From Paracoccaceae bacterium (lineage in GTDB: Bacteria > Pseudomonadota > Alphaproteobacteria > Rhodobacterales > Rhodobacteraceae), in NCBI GenBank assembly GCA_003605175.1, contig QWDA01000004.1:282801-346800 (forward strand): DNA of 64,000 nucleotides, in the 5' to 3' direction. The first letter of the stretch is position 1, and each line of letters opens with the position of its first letter. Positions 36,640 through 43,750 of this stretch are shown here, piece after piece. A model generated the notes under the pieces. That model worked only from the letters and a program-made list of their open reading frames with translations, searched no databases and was not told the origin of the DNA. Position numbers and translations under genes: made by a program.

Positions 36640-37260
36640 ATGTCCCGAATCCTTCCCGGCATCCTTGCCATGGCCGCGCTCGTCGTGGCCGCCAACATCC
36701 TGGTGCAGTTTCTTGTCGGCAACTGGCTGACCTGGGGCGCCTTCACCTACCCGTTCACCTTCCTCGTCACCGATGTGATGAACCGGATCTATGGCCCCCG
36801 GCTGGCGCGCCAGGTGGTCTATGCCGGCTTCGCGACGGGCGTCCTCTGCTCGCTGATCGGCACGCAGATCATGGGAGAGTTCGGCCCGCTGGTGACCCTG
36901 CGGGTCGCGATGGGCTCGGGCCTCGCCTTCCTCTGTGCCCAGCTCCTCGACATCGCCGTGTTCGACCGGCTGCGCGCGGGCGCATGGTGGCGCGCGCCGC
37001 TCGCATCGACGCTGGTCGGCGCCTCGGTCGATACCGCGATCTTCTTCACCATCGCCTTCTCGGGCATGCTGAGCTTCCTCGAACCGGCCAACGACGTGTC
37101 CTGGGCCGGCGAGGCGCTGCCGCTGCTCGGGGCGGGCCCGATGGTGCCGCTCTGGGTCTCGCTCGCGGTCGCCGATTGGGGTGTGAAGCTTGCCCTCGCA
37201 TTGATCGCGCTGGTTCCGTTTCGCCTCATCGTGCAGCGTTTGACCGCAAAGGTAGCGTAA
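36640..37260 (+). CDS. yhhQ: Queuosine precursor transporter (YhhQ/DUF165)
   Basis: 206 residues, six or so membrane helices, with the family motifs NILVQF near the start, TYPFTFLVTDVMNRIYG and the later ASVDTAIFFTIAFSG. YhhQ imports queuine precursors (preQ0/preQ1) for tRNA modification. No preQ1 riboswitch could be folded from the 82-base leader. It is the last gene before the small-transcript element and arfB. Confidence 0.9.
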   Translation: MSRILPGILAMAALVVAANILVQFLVGNWLTWGAFTYPFTFLVTDVMNRIYGPRLARQVVYAGFATGVLCSLIGTQIMGEFGPLVTLRVAMGSGLAFLCAQLLDIAVFDRLRAGAWWRAPLASTLVGASVDTAIFFTIAFSGMLSFLEPANDVSWAGEALPLLGAGPMVPLWVSLAVADWGVKLALALIALVPFRLIVQRLTAKVA

Positions 37261-37266
37261 TTTCTT

Positions 37267-37294
37267 TTGACAAGCGCAAGATCTGTGCCAACCT
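37267..37294 (+). promoter_or_regulatory. Candidate promoter for the small element upstream of arfB
   Basis: A perfect -35 hexamer TTGACA (37267-37272) lies seven bases after the yhhQ stop. A -10 at 16-bp spacing would be CAACCT (37289-37294), a poor match, though -10 elements are weak in this group. A 5-bp dyad CCGATCATCGG (37295-37305) follows directly. Confidence 0.5.
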
Positions 37295-37315
37295 CCGATC
37301 ATCGGTCAATCAGAG

Positions 37316-37330
37316 AAAGGAGGTGGTCCA
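37316..37330 (+). promoter_or_regulatory. Extended Shine-Dalgarno tract
   Basis: AAAGGAGGTGGTCCA can pair over all 15 bases with the canonical bacterial 16S rRNA 3' end (one G-U wobble). The AGGAGG core is seven bases from the GTG of the 17-codon ORF. ACCTCC at 37291-37296, if transcribed, could pair with GGAGGT here and mask it. Confidence 0.75.
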
Positions 37331-37384
37331 GTGTCGAGAGTGATATTGGAGAGAGGTGTCGGAACAGTCGGAGGGACCGTCTGA
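37331..37384 (+). CDS. Putative 17-aa leader peptide / small protein
   Basis: GTG-started ORF of 17 codons ending in TGA, product MSRVILERGVGTVGGTV. Support: the exceptional Shine-Dalgarno tract at ideal distance, a -35-like TTGACA upstream and an intrinsic terminator about 90 bases downstream, which together look like an independent short transcription unit. The codon choice is very unlike neighbouring genes: AGA twice, ATA, ACA, TTG and GGA in 17 codons, where neighbours use CGC/CGG, ATC and so on. It could be a regulatory leader ORF for arfB, a ribosome-stalling or ribosome-titrating RNA, or a tiny membrane-free protein. Not a known family that I can name. Confidence 0.5.
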   Translation: MSRVILERGVGTVGGTV

Positions 37385-37474
37385 CCCGGGCAGCCCCGGG
37401 CGGAGAACGCCTGCGATTGGGCCCGCAAGTTACGCGGACAATGTCCTAACTGGCCCATCTCTGAAGATCTCGGA

Positions 37475-37500
37475 GGGCCGCCCCCAGGGGCGGCCCTTTT
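37475..37500 (+). terminator. Intrinsic terminator before arfB
   Basis: GGGCCGCCC, loop CCAG, GGGCGGCCC, then TTTT: a perfect 9-bp GC stem with a U-run. It separates the small ORF from arfB, ending the short transcript or acting as an attenuator. Confidence 0.85.
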
Positions 37501-37538
37501 CGTTGGAAAGATCCGGAACAGGCCCTAGAACCGGCAGC

Positions 37539-37964
37539 ATGTTGAGGATCAACGACCGCATCGCGCTCCAGGATTGGGAGATCACCGAGCAGTTCACCCG
37601 CTCGGGCGGCCCCGGCGGGCAGAACGTGAACAAGGTGGCGACAGCGGTGGAGCTCCGCTTCGAGGCGGAGCGCTCGCCCAGCCTCTCCGAACCGGTGAAA
37701 CGGCGGCTGAAGCGGCTGGCCGGGCGGCGCTGGACCAGTGAGGGTGCGCTGGTGATCCGGGTCACCGAGGAGCGCAGCCAGGCGCGGAACCGCGAGATCG
37801 CGCGGGAGCGGTTGCGGGAGCTGGTGGCCCGGGCGCTGGAGGCGCCGAAGAAGCGGGTTCCGACGCGGGTTTCGCTGAACCAGAAGCGCAAGCGGCTCGA
37901 CGCGAAGAAGCGCCGGGGCGCGGTGAAGGCGCTGCGTGGCGGGACGGAGGAGGGGGAGGTTTAG
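37539..37964 (+). CDS. arfB: Alternative ribosome-rescue factor ArfB (peptidyl-tRNA hydrolase)
   Basis: 141 residues. The RF-like catalytic domain carries SGGPGGQNVNK (GGQ motif near residues 25-27); a basic C-terminal tail rich in Arg/Lys (RVSLNQKRKRLDAKKRRGAVKALRG) would enter the mRNA channel of stalled ribosomes, as in E. coli ArfB/YaeJ. It releases nascent chains from non-stop complexes. The ATG at 37539 was chosen because the family begins at L-x-I-N-D; the upstream open frame runs through the terminator and is not coding. Confidence 0.93.
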   Translation: MLRINDRIALQDWEITEQFTRSGGPGGQNVNKVATAVELRFEAERSPSLSEPVKRRLKRLAGRRWTSEGALVIRVTEERSQARNREIARERLRELVARALEAPKKRVPTRVSLNQKRKRLDAKKRRGAVKALRGGTEEGEV

Positions 37965-38222
37965 GGCGGTACGCATTTCAGCAGAAGGGAAATCGCGCCA
38001 CCAGCTTGGCCCCGCCGGCTCCGCGCTTCGTTCGGTCGGGGCCGGGAGAAGCAGTTTCCCGCCGTTTTTCGCGTCGGAACGCTGCCCGGGTCGCTGTTGC
38101 CGCCCGGTCACAGACACATCTCCGCGAGGCCCTGTTCCGATTTCCGCCCCGATGCGACCATCATTTCGAAACGTCCTTGGCGCAAGACAGGGCGCAACAC
38201 GGGCAGCAGGCGGAAATCTCGG
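37965..38222. other. Intergenic region downstream of arfB
   Basis: 258 bases. A weak hairpin CGGGA...TCCCG followed by TTTTT (about 38043-38070) could be the arfB terminator, and GGCCCCG/CGGGGCC (38008-38014 and 38037-38043) gives another, long-looped stem. The second half must carry the promoter of the next gene; nothing definite is seen. Confidence 0.3.
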
Positions 38223-38984
38223 ATGGGTATGACGCGGCGCAAGGTTCTGGCGGGGATGCTGGGCGGGCTGATGCTCGCCGGCGGGGCGCGGGCGGGCGAG
38301 GTGCCCCGGCGCGAACCGTACCTGACCGATGCATGGCTGGAGCGGCTCGCCGACCGTTACGGCCCCGATCTGCCGCCGGAACGGCCCCGACGGGTGCTGT
38401 TCGTGGGCAACTCGATCACCCTCAATCACGACGTGCCGGCCCGGGTGCGGGCGCTGGCGCAGGCGGCGGGAATCCGGATCGAGACGGCGATGGCGGCGGC
38501 CTCGGGCGCGCGGCTGCGCGACACCGCGCGGATCGGCCTGCTGGAGCCGGTCCTGCGCGAGGGGCACTGGGATGTGCTGGTGCTGCAGGATTACACGACG
38601 ACGCCGTTCCGGGGCGCGGACCGGGCGGCATCGGAAGAAACCATGGTGCGGCTGGCCGAGGTTGCGCGGCCGAAGCGGGTGGTGCTCTACCCGCCCTGGC
38701 CGCGGGCGGCGCGGCACGGGTTCTATGCGCGGCCCGCCGAGGGGTTCGACGTGCGGCCGCAGGATCCGGCGGAGTTCGCCGGGGCGACGATGGAATTCTA
38801 TGGCCGGGTGGCCGCGGCGCACGGGTTCGACGTGGCCCCGGTGCCCCAGGCCTGGATGGCGGCCGTGGCCGAGGGCCGCGCGCTCTATGACAGCGACGAT
38901 TACCACGCGAGCGAAGAGGGCGCCGAACTGGCGGCGCAGGTGCTCTGGGAGCAGCTTCAGGCGGTTCTCGCCGAAACGGGGTGA
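38223..38984 (+). CDS. Exported SGNH/GDSL-type hydrolase
   Basis: About 253 residues. The N-terminus MTRRKVLAGMLGGLMLAGGARA is a signal peptide with a twin-arginine-like start, so Tat export is possible. RVLFVGNSITLNHD contains the SGNH block-I GNSIT nucleophile serine, and SDDYHASEEG supplies the DxxH block near the C-terminus. Probably a periplasmic esterase or lipase; substrate unknown. Two in-frame ATGs (38223, 38229) are both plausible starts. Confidence 0.8.
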   Translation: MGMTRRKVLAGMLGGLMLAGGARAGEVPRREPYLTDAWLERLADRYGPDLPPERPRRVLFVGNSITLNHDVPARVRALAQAAGIRIETAMAAASGARLRDTARIGLLEPVLREGHWDVLVLQDYTTTPFRGADRAASEETMVRLAEVARPKRVVLYPPWPRAARHGFYARPAEGFDVRPQDPAEFAGATMEFYGRVAAAHGFDVAPVPQAWMAAVAEGRALYDSDDYHASEEGAELAAQVLWEQLQAVLAETG

Positions 38985-39256
38985 CAGGCCCGGGTGATGG
39001 CCTGAGTTCGGGCTTATCCGGGGGTCGTCCCGGCGGCGCGCCGGCGCCGTTCGGCGGGCGGTTCCACCGGGAGAAGGCGGTGTGCATGGGTGAGGTTGTG
39101 GGGGCGGCTTGGCGGTTTGCGGGGGAGGGGTGTGAGGGGTAGGGAGTTTGAGCGGTTGGTCGGACCCGTAGAGGAGGAGGGCGGATTGCCTACACCACGC
39201 TTCCTTAGGGGGAGACGGCGCAGAGCTCGATTTGACGTCTGTAAATAGAGTAGAAC
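38985..39256. other. Intergenic transition into AT-rich segment
   Basis: 272 bases with no gene seen. The left half is extremely G-rich on the plus strand (runs such as GGGGGAGGGG), the right half turns AT-rich. TTGACG (near 39231) and TAAATA lie just ahead of the orphan gene but not at standard promoter spacing. No integrase site or tRNA remnant. Confidence 0.3.
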
Positions 39257-39805
39257 ATGGACTTCACAAAAAAGCGATCAATCCTGAATTTTGTAACCAT
39301 TCTGATGGTTCCAATCATATGTGTCGAAATCTATTCAAAGATCGACTCTGATACCGTCGCGAATGTGGCTGCGGCGTGCAAGGGGTGGGGGTTGGATTTC
39401 TTTTGGTACAATGAAGCGGTTGATCTTCAGATCGCCCTCGCAAGCTCACCTCAACGGGCTCATGTGTATTTCCTGGAAATTGTTTTTTTATTTTATCTAT
39501 CTGCTTCGATCTCGATTGTCTCCGGGTTCAGGGTTCCCTGGAAAAATAGATATCCTGGCGCGAGGCCGGAAACTTCGACGCTCAAGAAAGCGGTGTTCGC
39601 CTCGCTCTCTTTTGTCGTGGTCGGATACCTGATTTTTGTTGGAATCCCACACCCAGAAGACGGCGGTAGGTTTTCAATATTCCTGTATCCGCTCGCGTCG
39701 CGTAGTGTAATTTTCGTAGCTCTTGAAATATTCTATTGTTACACAATTTCTTTCGGAATCTTTTTCCTTATCCTAAACGCAAAAGCTCTCCTTGCGAAGG
39801 AATGA
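39257..39805 (+). CDS. AT-rich orphan membrane protein
   Basis: 182 residues, not recognised. Four hydrophobic segments (about 9-26, 70-90, 113-130, 150-175) predict an inner-membrane protein. Codon use (ATA, TTA, TTT, AAA, AGA) and base composition differ sharply from all neighbours, pointing to recent acquisition. There is no good Shine-Dalgarno ahead of the ATG. It ends 27 bases before the convergent pncB stop. It could be a remnant of a mobile element cargo gene or a small membrane immunity-like protein; nothing adjacent tests either idea. Confidence 0.65.
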   Translation: MDFTKKRSILNFVTILMVPIICVEIYSKIDSDTVANVAAACKGWGLDFFWYNEAVDLQIALASSPQRAHVYFLEIVFLFYLSASISIVSGFRVPWKNRYPGARPETSTLKKAVFASLSFVVVGYLIFVGIPHPEDGGRFSIFLYPLASRSVIFVALEIFYCYTISFGIFFLILNAKALLAKE

Positions 39806-39832
39806 TCGCTATTGTTTACTGTATTGGAGCGA

Positions 39833-41125
39833 TCAAACCACCACCTCCATCGCCTCCTGCGCGCCGACGCCGAACACCCGCTTGTAGCGGGCGATTTCGG
39901 ACGCCGGGCCCATCGCCTTGTTGGGGTTGTCGGAAAGCTTGACGGTGGGGCGGCCGTCGGCGGCGATGGCCTTGCAGACCAGCGAGAAGGGGGCGAGGGC
40001 GTCGTTTTCCGCGAGGCCGCGGAAGTCGTTGGTGAGCAGCGTGCCCCAGCCGAACGAGACGCGGACGCGGCCGGAGAAGCGGGTGTGGAGGTCGATGATC
40101 TTGTCGACGTCGAGCCCGTCGGAGAAGATCACCAGTTTCGTCGCCGGGTCCTCGCCGCGGGATTTCCACCAGCGGATGGCGGTTTCTGCGCCCTCGGCCG
40201 GGTCGCCTGAATCGATGCGGATGCCGGTCCAGCCGGCGAGCCAGTCGGGCGCGCGGTCGAGGAAGCCCTTCGTGCCGTAGGTGTCGGGGAGGATGATGCG
40301 GAGGTTGCCCTCGTGCTCCTCGTGCCAGTCGGCGAGCACGTCATAGGGCGCGTGGGCGAGGTCTTCGTCGGTGTCGGCCAGCGCGGAGTAGACCATGGGG
40401 AGTTCGTGGGCGTTGGTGCCGATGGCCTCGAGGTCGCGTTCCTTGGCGATCAGGCAGTTCGAGGTGCCGACGAAGGCGGGGCCGAGCCCCTCGGTCATCG
40501 CCTGCACCGCCCAGTCCTGCCAGAGGAAGGAATGCCGGCGCCTTGTGCCGAAATCGGCGATCCGCAGGCCGGGCACGGCGCGCAGGCGCTGCACCTTCTC
40601 CCAGAGCTTGTTCATCGCCTGGGCGTAGAGGACCTGGAGCTCGAACCGGCCCATGTCGCGCAGGACGGCGCGGCCGCGGAGTTCCATCAGCACGGCGAGG
40701 GCGGGGATCTCCCACATCATCACTTCGGGCCAGGTGCCTTCGAAGGTGAGTTCGTATTGCGCGCCCTTGCGGGTGAGCTCGTAGGGCGGCAGTTCGAGAT
40801 TCTCGAACCATTCCATGAAGTCGGGGCGGAACATGCTCCGCTTGCCGTAGAAGGTGTTGCCGCGCAGCCAGGTGCTTTCGCCGCGGGTGAGGCGGAGCGA
40901 GCGGATATGGTCTAGCTGCTGACGGATCTCGCCCTCCTCGACAAGTTCGGCGAGCGGCACGCTGTCGGTGCGGTTGATGAGCGAGAAGGTGACGCTTGTG
41001 TCGGGGCGGTTGCGGAACACCGACTGGCACATCAGGAGCTTGTAGAAATCGGTGTCGATCAGCGAGCGGACGATCGGGTCGATCTTCCACTTGTGGTTCC
41101 AGACGCGGGTGGCGATGTCGACCAT
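39833..41125 (-). CDS. pncB: Nicotinate phosphoribosyltransferase
   Basis: 430 residues from the ATG at 41125 (an upstream in-frame ATG would add 29 low-complexity residues). Family landmarks: LIDTDFYKLLMCQSVF, FGTRRRHSFLWQDWAV, GTSNCLIAKERDLEAIGTNAHELPMV, IRIDSGDPAEG, FGWGTLLTNDF and VKLSDNPNKAMGP. It converts nicotinate and PRPP to NaMN in NAD salvage. pncA, the enzyme that supplies nicotinate, lies 1.04 kb upstream on the same strand, separated by an opposite-strand gene. Confidence 0.96.
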   Translation of the reverse strand: MVDIATRVWNHKWKIDPIVRSLIDTDFYKLLMCQSVFRNRPDTSVTFSLINRTDSVPLAELVEEGEIRQQLDHIRSLRLTRGESTWLRGNTFYGKRSMFRPDFMEWFENLELPPYELTRKGAQYELTFEGTWPEVMMWEIPALAVLMELRGRAVLRDMGRFELQVLYAQAMNKLWEKVQRLRAVPGLRIADFGTRRRHSFLWQDWAVQAMTEGLGPAFVGTSNCLIAKERDLEAIGTNAHELPMVYSALADTDEDLAHAPYDVLADWHEEHEGNLRIILPDTYGTKGFLDRAPDWLAGWTGIRIDSGDPAEGAETAIRWWKSRGEDPATKLVIFSDGLDVDKIIDLHTRFSGRVRVSFGWGTLLTNDFRGLAENDALAPFSLVCKAIAADGRPTVKLSDNPNKAMGPASEIARYKRVFGVGAQEAMEVVV

Positions 41126-41304
41126 GCGGGGCGGGCTCCTCAACAACCGAGGAGAGTTAGAACAGGCGTCGGGGGGCGATGGCAAGGGCGGGCGGGATCT
41201 GGCGCGCTGCACCGCGGCTTCTGCAAAAGGCCGCAGAAATGCCCAGATCGCGCCGAGGTTTTGCGCATTCTCTCCGCCCGAAGCATGCTGCGCGAGGCCC
41301 GTGG

Positions 41305-42162
41305 ATGTCGCTTTGCTACGATTTCGATATTCATTGGCTCCTGCCGGAGGACAGTCTCGCGCAGCTGATGTCCGAAGCCGGGTTCCAGGTGAGCCCGGGG
41401 GTGCATTATGTGGCGCATTTCCGCGATCCCCGGACGGTGGCGGTGTTGAAGGGCGCTGATCCGAAGGTGCGGTCGTGGCTGGAGCATTCGGGGTTCGGGT
41501 TCAACACCTATGACAGCGGCGCCGGCAAGGGGCGCTATCCGGCGAAGGACGAGATGGCGCGGCTCGACGTGATCGAGCGGCTCTCGGACAGCATGAAGGA
41601 TGCCGGGCTGAAAGGGGCGAATTTCAACGGGTTTCACCTGCCGTCTTTCCTGAAGGCGGTGCTTGATGCGAAGCCCGTTGGCGCCGCGCGGGCGCCGCTC
41701 AGGCGGACGATGACGCGGCCGCGGCGGGTCCCGGCGATGGCGCCGGCGGGGGCCGCGGCGGCGGTGGAGCCTGCGCAGCCCGGGGTCCAGGCGGCGGCGG
41801 TCGTGCAGATGCCCCGGTCGAAGCAGCGGCCGGCGCCCGCCCCGCCGAGCGGGGTCGAGGCGAACATCGCCGCCGTGCTGGCGATCGACGCGGCTTTCGC
41901 CAATCCCAAGGCGGGGGCGGCGGTGAAGCCGGCGGAAGACGGGCGCGAGCCCACCATCGACGATCTGATGGCGATTCCGGAGCGGGCGACCATGGCCGTG
42001 CCGGCGGGCATGGCGAGCGCCGGCACCGCGCCGGCGGACGATCTGCGCTATCACCCGACCGCGCTGCCGGAGAAGAAATCCGGCCTGGGCATGTCGTTCC
42101 TGCCGATCGGGATCGGCGGCGGGGCGCTACTTGTCTTTCTGTTGTTCGTCGCCCTGAAATAG
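41305..42162 (+). CDS. Hypothetical tail-anchored protein between pncB and pncA
   Basis: 285 residues from the ATG at 41305. Not recognised. An N-terminal globular part of ~125 residues (CYDFDIHWLLPED, VHYVAHFRDPRTVAVLKGADP, GFNTYDSGAGKGRYPAKDEM) is joined by a long Ala/Pro-rich linker to a single C-terminal membrane helix (about 263-283, LPIGIGGGALLVFLLFVAL), the layout of a tail-anchored protein with its domain in the cytoplasm. It ends directly against the pncA stop with no spacer and is divergent from pncB. Confidence 0.75.
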   Translation: MSLCYDFDIHWLLPEDSLAQLMSEAGFQVSPGVHYVAHFRDPRTVAVLKGADPKVRSWLEHSGFGFNTYDSGAGKGRYPAKDEMARLDVIERLSDSMKDAGLKGANFNGFHLPSFLKAVLDAKPVGAARAPLRRTMTRPRRVPAMAPAGAAAAVEPAQPGVQAAAVVQMPRSKQRPAPAPPSGVEANIAAVLAIDAAFANPKAGAAVKPAEDGREPTIDDLMAIPERATMAVPAGMASAGTAPADDLRYHPTALPEKKSGLGMSFLPIGIGGGALLVFLLFVALK

Positions 42163-42771
42163 TCAGGCGTCGAGCGTGACCCCGGCCTTGCGCATCCCTT
42201 CGCGGGCGGCGTCGAGCGAGCCGTCGAGGTCGATGGCGGCGCAGAGGCTTTCGATCACGCGGGTCCTGAAGCCGAGCGTCGCGGCATCGACGGCGGAGAA
42301 GTTCACGCAGAAATCGGTGGCGAGGCCCACCAGGACCACCGTGTCTACGCCGCGGGTGCGGAGGTAGCCTTCGAGCCCGGTCGGGGTCTTGTGGTCGTTC
42401 TCGAAGAAGGCGGAGTAGCTGTCGATCCCGGGGCGGAAGCCCTTGCGGATCACGAGGTCGGCCCGGTCGCTGCGCAATCCGGGGTGGAACGCCGCGCCGT
42501 CGCTGCCCTGGAGGCAGTGGTCGGGCCAGAGCACCTGGGGGCCGTAGGGCATGTCGGTCAGGGAAAACGGCGCCTTTCCCGGATGCGAGGAGGCGAAGGA
42601 GGAATGCCCGGCCGGGTGCCAGTCCTGGGTGAGGACGCGGACCTGGTAGTCGGGGATCAGCGCGTTGATCGGGGCGATGATGGTGTCGCCGCCCGCCACC
42701 GCGAGGGCGCCACCGGGACAAAAGTCGTTCTGGACGTCGATGACGATCAGGGCTTCGTTCGCTGGGCGCAT
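42163..42771 (-). CDS. pncA: Nicotinamidase
   Basis: 202 residues, isochorismatase-like fold. Catalytic triad residues are seen in DVQNDFCPGG (Asp), VIRKGF (Lys) and GLATDFCVNFSAVDA (Cys); the metal site is QDWHPAGHSSF (Asp and two His). It deamidates nicotinamide to nicotinate, which PncB uses. Divergent from trhO. Confidence 0.96.
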   Translation of the reverse strand: MRPANEALIVIDVQNDFCPGGALAVAGGDTIIAPINALIPDYQVRVLTQDWHPAGHSSFASSHPGKAPFSLTDMPYGPQVLWPDHCLQGSDGAAFHPGLRSDRADLVIRKGFRPGIDSYSAFFENDHKTPTGLEGYLRTRGVDTVVLVGLATDFCVNFSAVDAATLGFRTRVIESLCAAIDLDGSLDAAREGMRKAGVTLDA

Positions 42772-42862
42772 GGGATGTCTCCGGGTGGGTTAAGACTTGG
42801 GTAGGGTGCGTGTGGCAGACCGTCAACGGCTCTTGCGGAGAAGGAGGCCGCTTGCTTAAAGC

Positions 42863-43750
42863 ATGCCCATGTATACCGTCGCAGCCCTGTACAAGTTCAC
42901 GCCCTTCGAGGATCCGGCCGCGTTGAAGCCGGGCCTTCTGGAGCGCTGTCTGGGCGCCGGTGTCACCGGGACGCTGCTGCTGGCGCCCGAGGGGATCAAC
43001 GGGACCATCGCCGGGAGCCGTGCGGGGGTCGAGGCCGTTCTGGTGCATATCCGGGCGATGCCGGGCTGCGCCGATCTCGACTGCAAGCTCTCCTCCGCGG
43101 ACGAGCCGCCCTTCGGCCGCATGAAGGTGCGGCTGAAGCGTGAGATCGTGACCATGCGGCAGACCGGCGTGGATCCGCGCGGCGCGGTGGGCACCTATGT
43201 GGATCCGGCCGCGTGGAACGCGCTGATCTCGGCACCGGACGTGGCGGTGATCGACACGCGGAACGATTACGAGGTGGCGATCGGCACGTTCCGGGGCGCC
43301 ATCGACCCGGGCACGCAGCGGTTCTCGGACTTTCCCGAATGGTGGGAAGGCCAGAAGGAACGGCTCGCGGGCAAGCGGCTGGCGATGTTCTGCACCGGTG
43401 GCATCCGCTGCGAGAAGGCGACGAGCTGGCTGAGGGCGCAAGGGGTCGAGGAGGTCTTTCACCTCCGGGGCGGCATCCTGAAATATCTCGAGGAGGTGCC
43501 CGAGGCCGAGAGCCTATGGCAGGGCGAATGCTTCGTGTTCGACGGGCGGGTCTCGGTCGGGCACGGGCTGGCGGAAGGCGCGGCGCACCTGTGCCATGGC
43601 TGCCGGCGGCCGCTCGCGCCCGAGGATCTGGACCATTCGGCCTATGAAGAGGGCGTGAGCTGCGGGCGCTGCATCGACGAGCATTCCGAGGCCGACCGCG
43701 CCCGGTTCCGCGAGCGCCAGCGGCAGATGGGGCGTCAGGGCGCAGCCTGA
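42863..43750 (+). CDS. trhO: tRNA uridine(34) hydroxylase (rhodanese family)
   Basis: About 295 residues. N-terminal ferredoxin-like domain (GVTGTLLLAPEGINGTIAG), a rhodanese domain with active-site cysteine in FCTGGIRCEKAT, and C-terminal cysteine-rich part (CHGCRRPL ... CGRCIDE). TrhO performs oxygen-dependent 5-hydroxylation of U34 in tRNAs. Two ATGs (42863, 42869) are possible starts; AAGGAGG lies 17 or more bases upstream. The 3' end overlaps the convergent MFS gene by 16 bases. Confidence 0.93.
   Translation: MPMYTVAALYKFTPFEDPAALKPGLLERCLGAGVTGTLLLAPEGINGTIAGSRAGVEAVLVHIRAMPGCADLDCKLSSADEPPFGRMKVRLKREIVTMRQTGVDPRGAVGTYVDPAAWNALISAPDVAVIDTRNDYEVAIGTFRGAIDPGTQRFSDFPEWWEGQKERLAGKRLAMFCTGGIRCEKATSWLRAQGVEEVFHLRGGILKYLEEVPEAESLWQGECFVFDGRVSVGHGLAEGAAHLCHGCRRPLAPEDLDHSAYEEGVSCGRCIDEHSEADRARFRERQRQMGRQGAA

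Noticed and set aside
38985..39832. Prophage or integrative element around the AT-rich orphan
   Set aside because: No integrase, tRNA target, direct repeats or phage genes; only one gene differs in composition.
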